NCBI GenBank assembly: GCA_035995205.1 | Contig: DASYKS010000009.1 | Location: 1-64,000 of the forward strand | Source of the DNA: DASYKS01 sp035995205 | GTDB lineage: Bacteria > Acidobacteriota > Thermoanaerobaculia > Multivoradales > UBA5704 | Direction: 5' to 3' | Length of the DNA: 64,000 bases | Part shown: one piece after another, positions 51,990-61,000 of the stretch | Layout: every line of letters starts with the position of its first letter | Numbering within the stretch: position 1 is the stretch's first letter | The notes under the pieces: model-generated | Database searches by the model: none | The model's input: only the letters and a program-made list of their open reading frames with translations | What the model was told of the DNA's origin: nothing | Translations under genes and position numbers: made by a program

Positions 51990-54900
51990 GCCCCCTCTAC
52001 GACACCGACGAAGAACCGGCGCCGGGTAGCGGCATCGCGATCGTCGGCCTGGCCGGGCGCTTCCCGGGCGCCCCGACCCTGCCCGACCTGTGGCGGAATC
52101 TGCGCGATGGTGTTGAGTCCATCTATCCGGTCACCGAGGCGGATCTGGAGGCTTCGGGTCTGCCGCCGGAGACTTGGAAGGACCCGCGCTACGTCCGCGC
52201 CTCGCCCTGGCTCGAAGGGATCGACCGGTTCGACGCGCGGTTCTTCGGCTTCAGCCCGCGCGAGGCCGCTCTCCTCGATCCGCAGCACCGGCTGTTCCTG
52301 GAGTGCTCCTGGGAGGCGTTCGGCAACGCCGGCTACGACCCGCAGGGGTTCGACGGCGCGATCGGCGTCTACGTCGGATGCCAGTTCAACCAGTACCTGC
52401 TGTGGAACGTCCTGCCGAACGTCGCGTCGCTTCATCCGGCCGAGATCGCCGGGCTGCGCCAGCTTTCCGACAAGGATTATCTCGCGACCCGCATCTCCTA
52501 CCTGCTGAACCTGCGGGGGCCGAGCATGGCGGTGCAGACCGCTTGCTCGACCTCGCTGGTCGCCGCGCACCTCGCCTGCCGCAGCCTCCTCGGTTACGAG
52601 TGCGACATGGCGCTCGTGGGAGGAGTCTGCCTGACCGTCCCGCACCGGGCCGGCTACCTCTACCAGAAGGGGGGCATCCTCTCGCCCGACGGCCACTGCC
52701 GCGCCTTCGACGCCGAAGCGCAAGGGACGGTGATGGGCAGCGGCGCCGGCGCCTTAGTGCTCAAGCGCCTGGAGGACGCGTTGGCCGACGGCGACTCGAT
52801 CCGCGCCGTGATTCAAGGCTCCGCGGTCAACAACGATGGCTGGAACAAGGTGGGCTACACCGCGCCGAGCGTCGATTCCCAGGCCGAGGCGATCGCCGCC
52901 GCGCACGACTTCGCGGGCTTTTCGCCCGAGACGATCTCCTACGTCGAGGCGCACGGCACCGGCACGCCGATGGGCGATCCGATCGAGATCGCCGCGCTGA
53001 CCCACGTCTTCCGCCGCGGCACCGAGCGACGAGGCTTCTGCGCGGTCGGCTCGCTCAAGACCAACCTCGGGCACCTGGAGGCGGCGGCCGGGGTCGCGGG
53101 AGTGATCAAGACCGTCTTGGCGCTCGAAAACGAGCTGATCCCGCCGAGCCTGAATTGCCGGACGCCGAATCCGGAGATCGACTGGGCGACCTCGCCGTTC
53201 TTCGTCAACACCGCGGCGCGCCCCTGGCCGCGGGGCGAGGTGCCGCGCCGCGCGGGCGTCAGCTCGTTCGGCGTCGGCGGCACCAACGCCCACCTGGCGC
53301 TCGAAGAGGCGCCGGTCCGCGCTCCCAGCAGCCCCTCGCGCCCGTGGCAGCTCCTAGTCCTTTCGACCCGCACGGAAACCGCGCTCGAAATCGCGACCGC
53401 GGAGCTGGCGGAGCACCTCGCGGGGCATCCCGATCTCGCCGAACTCGATCTCGCCGATGCGGCCTATACGCTCCAAACCGGCCGCCGCGCCTTCGGCCAT
53501 CGCCGGATCGTCGTGGCGCGCGACTCTGCCGACGCGGCGGCTGCTCTCCAAAGCCTCGATCCGAAGCGCGTGCTCTCCCGGCGCGAAGAGCGGGCGGACC
53601 GGCCGGTGGCGTTTCTGTTCCCAGGCCAGGGGACCCAGCATCCGGGAATGGCGCGCTGCCTCTACGAAGCGGAGCCGACGTTCCGGGCCGAGATCGATCG
53701 CTGCTGCGAGGTGCTCGGCGCCGACCTGCGTTCGTTGATCTTGGGCCAGGGCGATGACGCCGCGGCGCGGTTGGAGCGGACCGCGAACGCCCAGCCGGCG
53801 CTGTTCGTGGTCGAGTACGCGCTCGCCCGGCTCTGGAGGGAGTGGGGGATCGAGCCCGCCGCGATGCTCGGCCATTCGATCGGCGAGTACGTGGCCGCGT
53901 GCCTCGCGGGCGTGCTGTCGCTCGACGACGCGCTCGCGCTGGTGGTGGTCCGCGGGCGGCTGATGGACGGCCTGCCCGAAGGGGCGATGCTGAGTGTGCC
54001 GCTGCCTGAGGCCGAGGTGACGGGTCTGCTCGGAACCGAGCTGTCGCTCGCCGCCGTCAACGCCCCTTCGTTGTGCGTCGTCTCGGGGCCGACCGAAGCG
54101 GTCGCGGCGCTGCGCGAGGATCTCGCGGCTCGCGGCATCGACGCCCGGCGGCTCCACACCTCGCACGCCTTCCACTCCGCGATGATGGACCCTGCGCTCG
54201 AAGAATTCGGTGCAGCGGTGAAGAAGATCCGCCTGCATCCGCCGGAGCGGCCGTATCTTTCGAACGTCACCGGCACCTGGATCACAGCGGACGAAGCCAC
54301 CGATCCCGAATACTGGGTCCGCCACCTGCGCGGCACGGTCCGCTTCTCGGCGGGCCTCGCCGAGCTGCTGCGCGACAAGGATCTGGCACTCCTGGAGGTC
54401 GGCCCCGGCCGCGCTCTGAGCACCCTTGTCCGCCAGCACCCCGACGCCGCCAAATCGCGGGCCACCATCCAGTCCCAGCGCCCGCCGCGCTCCAGCGAGG
54501 CCAACGAAGCCGAAGAGTCGGATCAGGCGTTCCTGCTCACCGCCCTCGGCCGTCTCTGGCTCGCGGGAGCGCGGATCGACTGGCGCGGCTTCTACGCCCG
54601 CGAGCGGCGCCTGCGCGTCCCCCTGCCGAGCCACCCGTTCGAGCGCCAGCGCTACTGGATCGATCCGCCGCAGGCCGCCGCCCAGGCCTCTGCCGTTTCT
54701 TCCGTCCCTGCTGTCCTTGCAGTCCCTTCGGTCCTTTCGCTCGCGCACCACCCTCGTCCCGATCTCGAAACCCCGTACGCCGCGCCGACCGACTCGACCG
54801 AGCAACTGCTCGTCGAGATCTGGCAGCAGATGCTCGGCCTCGAACCGGTGGGCGTGCACGACAGCTTCTTCGAGCTGGGCGGCCACTCGCTGATGGCGAC

Positions 54901-55030
54901 CCAGCTGGTCTCGCGGGTACGAGACCGCTGCGGCGTCGAATTGCCGCTCGCCGCCTTCTTCGACGCGCCGACGATCAGCGATCTCGCTCCCTTACTGGGC
55001 GTGTCCGGACCGACCGCGAGCACCCCGGCG
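51986..55030 (+). other. PKS module 11: KS-AT(malonyl)-ACP, no reduction
   Basis: KS1 (TACSTS, HGTGT, NLGH) and AT with FPGQGTQHPGM and HAFHS are followed by an ACP that looks like an NRPS carrier (FFELGGHSLMATQL). No KR: the malonate-derived unit keeps its beta-keto group. The AT-ACP linker at about 54,690-54,760 contains short tandem repeats (AVSSVPAVLAVPSVLS). Confidence 0.85.
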
Positions 55031-58000
55031 ACGATTCCCCGCGCGCCGCGCGACCGGCCGCTGCCCCTCTCGTTCGCTCAAGCGCGCCTCTGGTTTCTCT
55101 ACCAGCTCGATCCGGGGGGAGCCGGCTACAACATGCCGCTCGGGCTGCGCGTCGCCGGGCCGCTCGAACCCGCGGTGCTCGAACGGGCGATCGAAGAAAT
55201 CGTCCGCCGCCACGAGATCCTGCGCACCACGTTCGTGGTCTCCGCCGGGCAACCGGTCCAGGTGATCGCGCCGACATCGCCGCTGAGACCGTTCACCCTG
55301 CCGGTGGTCGCGCTCGAAGGCGTTCCGGGGACGTTGGAGGAAACCAAGCGCCTGCTGCGAGCCCAAGTCCGCGCGCCGTTCGACCTCGAGCGCGGACCGC
55401 TTTGGCGCCTGTGCCTTCTGCGCCTGGCTCCCCAGGAGCACGCGGTGGTGCTGGCGATGCACCACATCGTCTCCGACGGCTGGTCGATGGGCGTGCTGGT
55501 CCGCGAGCTGGGCGCCCTCTACGACGCCTTCTCGCGCGGCGAAGCGTCGCCCTTGCCGGCCCTGCCGATCCAGTACGCCGACTTCGCCGCCTGGCAGCGG
55601 GCGGAGCTTTCGGGACCGGCTCTGGAAGAGCGGCTCGCCTGGTGGCGCGACCGGCTCGGCGGCGAGCTGCCGGTCCTGGAGCTGCCGCTCGACCGGCCGC
55701 GCCCGCCGTTCCAGCGCTTTCGCGGCGCGAAGCTTCCGGTGGCGTTCCCAACGGGGCTCACAGAGCGGCTGCGCGGCCTCGCACACGACAGGGGCGCCAC
55801 GCTGTTCATGGTTCTCCTCGCCGGGTTCGAGACCCTCCTTCATCGCTACACGCGCCAGACCGACCTGGTGGTGGGCACTCCCGTCGCCGGACGTACCCGC
55901 AGCGAGATCGAGGGACTGATCGGCCTGTTCCTCAACAATCTACCGCTACGCGCCAACCTCTCGGGCGATCCCTCCTTCATTGAGCTGTTGGCGCAGGTGC
56001 GCGAGACCACGGTGGGTGCCTACGGCCACCAGGATCTCCCTTTCGAACGCTTGGTGGAGGAGCTGAGAGTCCGGCGCGATCTGGCGCGCAGCCCGATCTT
56101 CCAGGTGATGCTGAGCCTGGAGACGATGGCGGCGGCAACCATAGAGCCAGCCGAAAGTCTCTCCTGGAGCCGCCTGGAGGCCGATGTCGGCGCGTCCCGC
56201 TACGAGTGGACCTTCTTCCTCTCCGATGGCGGCGGCGACGTCCGAGGCATTCTCGAATACGACACCGACCTGTTCGACGAGACGACGGTGCGCCGCATGG
56301 TCGGCCACTGGACCCGTCTGTTGGCAGCGGCGACGGGTGATTCCGGCACGAGCCTCTCCCGACTTCGCCTGCTCTCGGAGGATGAAGAGAGGCAACTGAT
56401 CGCCGAGTGGAACCTGACGGCGCGCGTTTACGACGGCGATCTCAGGCGGCCGACGCACGTGCGGATCGCCGAGCAGGCGGCGCGCACGCCCGAAGCCCCG
56501 GCCGTGACCTGCGACGGCGAGACCCTCTCCTACTCTCAGCTCGATGTCCGCGCCAATCGGCTGGCTCGGCGCCTACTCGCCCTCGGCGTGGGGCCGGAGG
56601 TGCCGGTCGGCATCTACCTCGACCGCTCGCTAGCCCTGCCCGTCGCCCTGCTCGCGGTCTGGAAAGCCGGCGGGGCCTACCTGCCGCTCGATCCGGCCTA
56701 CCCCAAAGAGCGCCTCTCTTACATGCTGGAGGACTCGGGCGCGCCGTTGGTGTTGACCGAAGCGGGCCTTCTTTCGGCCGTGCCTCCGAGCACCGCCCGC
56801 GTCGAGCGAATCGATCTGGATTTCGAAGAGAGCGTGGTAGATCCCGGCGTTCCCACGGCGCCCGAGTCGCTCGCCTACATCCTCTACACCTCCGGCTCGA
56901 CCGGGCGGCCCAAGGGCGTGCAGATCCCGCACGGCGCGCTGATCAATTTCCTCGAATCGATGCGCGAGCGCCCGGGACTCGGCGCCGCCGACCGACTGCT
57001 CGCGGTCACCTCGCTCTCGTTCGACATCGCAGGACTTGAGCTGTTCCTACCGTTGCTGGTCGGCGCGGAGGTCGAGATCGCGAGCCGGGCACTGGCCTCG
57101 GACGGTGTCCGCCTCCTCTCCCGCCTTGGCGCCGCGACCACGCTCCAGGCCACCCCTTCGACTTGGCGTCTCTTGCTCGACGCCGGCTGGCAGGGGGGCG
57201 CGGGGCTCAAAGCGCTATGCGGCGGTGAGGCGCTGCCGCCGAAGCTGGCGCAAGAGATCGCGGCGCGCGCGGGTTCGCTGTGGAACATGTACGGCCCCAC
57301 CGAGACGACGATCTGGTCCGCGACCCGTCTCGTGGAGTCGGCGACGGAAGAGAGCGCCACGCCGATCTCGATCGGCCGGCCGATCGCCAACACGACGATC
57401 TACGTCGTCGATTCTGCCCTTCAGCCGACGCCCGTCGGCGTTCCCGGCGAGCTGTTGATCGGCGGAGCGGGGCTCGCCCGCGGTTACCGTGGCCGGCCCG
57501 ACCTGACGGCGGAGCGCTTCATTCCCGACCCGTTCGCGAAGACGAGTGGCGCGCGGCTCTACCGGACCGGCGATCTCGCCCGCTGGCTTGGCGACGGCGA
57601 GTTGGAGTTTCTCGGCCGCATCGACCACCAGGTGAAAGTGCGCGGCTACCGCATCGAGCTTGGGGAGATCGAGGCTGCCCTCGAACAGCATCCGGCCCTC
57701 CGGGCCGCCGTGGTCGTGGTGCGCGAGGACTCGCCCGGCGATCAGCGGCTGACCGCCTACGTGGTGGCCGGCGGAGCCTCGGTTGAGCACGGCGAGCTTC
57801 CGCCGGTCTTGAGGCGCCACCTGCGCGCGAAGCTTCCCGAGTACATGGTGCCCTCGGCGTTCGTGCTCTTGCCGGAGCTGCCGCTGCTGCCCAACGGCAA
57901 GGTGGACCGCCGCTCTCTGCCCGCTCCGGCCGCGACCGCCGCGCTGGATGCCGAGCCGAGCAAGCCGTCGGCCGCGCCGAAGAGCCGCCTGGAAGCGATC

Positions 58001-61000
58001 ATCGCCGACGCCTGGCGCGGGGTATTGAACGTCGAGCGGATGGGCGTCCACGACAACTTCTTCGATCTCGGCGGCCATTCGCTGCTGCTCGCGCAGGTCC
58101 ACCTGCGGCTGCGCGAGAGTTTGCCCGACGACCTCGGCGCTCGGCTCTCGATGGTCGAGCTGTTCCAGCATCCGACGATCGCCGCCCTGGCCCGCCACCT
58201 GCGCCCCGAGCCGGTTTCGGGCACCTCCGGGGCGCTCGCCGAGCCCGGCCGGCTGCGCGCGGAGCTGCGCCTCGGCACCCAGGCCAGGCGGGGGAACGAG
58301 ATCGCGATCGTCGGCATGAGCGGCCGGTTTCCGGGGGCGGCCGACGTCGAGCGGTTCTGGGACAACCTCCGCCTCGGCGTCGAGTCAATCTCCAACTTCA
58401 GCGACGAAGAGCTGCTCGCGTCGGGTATCGACCCCGACCTGTTCCGCGGCCCCAACTACATCAACGCCAAGGGGATTCCCGACGGGATCGGCTGGATCGA
58501 CGCCGGCTTCTTCGGCTACACGCCGCGCGAGGCCGAGATCATCGACCCGCAGCAGCGGATGTTCCTGGAGGTCGCCTGGGAGGCGCTCGAAAACGCCGCC
58601 TGCGATCCCGAGCGCCACCCCGGCTCGATCGGAGTGTTCGCGGGCTCGGGGCTCAACACCTACCTGATCAACCTTTACTCGAATCCCGAGCTGATGGCGG
58701 CGGTCGGCGGCTTCCAGGCGACGATCAGCAACGACAAGGATTTCCTGCCCACCCGGGTCTCCTACAAGCTGAACCTGAAGGGGCCGAGCCTCAACGTCCA
58801 GACCGCCTGCTCGACCTCGCTGGTCGCGGTCCATCTCGCCTGCCAGCACCTGCTGCACGGCGAGTGCGACGTGGCGCTCGCGGGGGGAGCGACGCTCTAT
58901 TTCCCGATCAAGTCCGGGACTACTTGGCACGAGGGAGGCATCCTCGCGCGCGACGGCCATTGCCGGGCGTTCGACGAGCGGTCGCAAGGGACGGTGGTGG
59001 GCAACGGCGCCGCCGTGGTGGTGCTCAAGCGATTGGATGACGCGCTGGCGGACGGCGATTCGATCTACGCCGTGATCAAGGGCTCGGCGATCAACAACGA
59101 CGGCTCGGTCAAGGTGGGCTACACCGCCCCCAGCGTCGAAGGGCAGGCCGCCGTGATCTCCCAGGCGCACGCGGTGGCCGGCATTGAGCCCGAGACGATC
59201 CGCTACGTCGAGACCCACGGCACCGGCACGGCGCTTGGCGACCCGATCGAGGTCCGCGCGCTCTCCCAGGCGTTCCGCCTCGGCACCGAGCGAACCGGCT
59301 TTTGCGGCATCGGCTCGGTGAAGTCCAACATCGGCCATCTCGACACGGCGGCCGGCGTCGCCGGGCTGATCAAGGCGACGCTTTCGGTCGAGCGGGGAGA
59401 GCTGCCGCCGTCGCTCCACTTCGAGCGGCCGAACCCTGCGCTCGATCTACCGGCCACGCCGTTTTACGTCGTCGATCGACTCAAGCCCTGGCCGGCCGAA
59501 GCGACGCCCCGGCGCGCCGGGGTGAGCGCGTTCGGGATCGGCGGCACCAACGCCCACGTGATCCTCGAACAGGCGCCCGCCGCATCCCCCTCCGGCCCGT
59601 CTCGCTCCAACCAGTTGCTGGTGCTCTCTGCGCGCACCGAGGCGGCGCTCGAAGCCGCGACGAACAACCTCGCGCGGCATCTGAGGCAGCATCCGGAACA
59701 GCGGCTCGCCAACGTCGCCAACATCGCCGACATCGCGTTCACCCTCCAGGTCGGCCGCAAGGTCTTCGCCCACCGCCGCACGGTGGTCTGCGAGAGCGAC
59801 TCGGAAAACGCCGCCATGGCGCTCGAAACCCGCGATCCCAAGCGGATGCTCTCCCAGGTCCAAGAGGCCGGCGACCGGCCGGTCGTCTTCCTGTTCGCGG
59901 GCGGCGGCGCGCAGTACGCCAACATGAGCCTCGACCTTTACCGGTCGGAGCCAGTATTCCGGGAGCAGGTGGACCTCTGCCTGCGTTTGTTTATGCCGCA
60001 TGTCGATGCCGATCTGCGGCGGTATCTCTTCCCCGCGCCCGAGGAAGTGGAAGAGACTGCGCGCAAGATCGAGCGGACGTCGATAGCCCTGCCGATCCTG
60101 TTCGCGGTCGAGGTCGCTCTGGCGCGGTTGTGGATGTCTTGGGGCGTTTCCCCGCAGGCGATGATCGGCCACAGCCTGGGGGAGTACGCGGTCGCCCACC
60201 TCTCCGGCGTCCTGGCGCTCGAAGACGCGGTGGCTCTCGTGGCGCTGCGCGGCCGGCTGTTCGAGACCCTGCCCGAGGGGGGGATGCTCTCCGTGCCGCT
60301 GCCCGAGGCGGAGGTGCTGGCGCTGCTGCCGGAACTGGTTCCTGGAACGAGCGGGCAGCTCTCGATCGCCGCGGTCAACGGCCCCGCTTTCTGCGTCGTC
60401 TCCGGTCCGGCTGAAGCGATCGGGCAGGCGCGCGAAGCGTTTGCCGCGCGCGGCATTGACGCCCGTCGGCTGCACATCGAGGTCGCCGCGCATTCGACGG
60501 TGGTGGACCCCATCCTGCGCGAGTTCGGCGACTTCGTGGCGACGATTTCGCTCTCGCCTCCCGGCATCCCGTATATCTCGAACGTCACCGGCACCTGGAT
60601 GACCGCCGCCGACGCCGCCGACCCTCAGTATTGGGTGCGGCACCTGCGCCAGACCGTGCGCTTCGGCGACGGCATTGCCGAGCTGCTCGCCGACGGCGAG
60701 CGGATCTTCCTGGAAGTTGGCCCCGGCCAGACCCTGAGCACGCTCGTCATGCAGCACCCCGACCGGCCAGTTGGGCAGACGGTCCTCCATTCGTTGCGCC
60801 ACCCGCAGGATCGGCAATCGGACGACGTCTTCCTGCTTCAGGCTCTCGCCAAGCTCTGGTTGGCGGGAGCGGCCGTCAATTGGAAAGGTTTCCATTCCGG
60901 CGCGCGCCGCCGCAGACTACGCCTGCCGACCTATCCGTTCGAGCGCCAACTCTATTGGGTCGAGCCCCGGCGCCAGACCTTCGAAGAGCTGCAACGCCGG

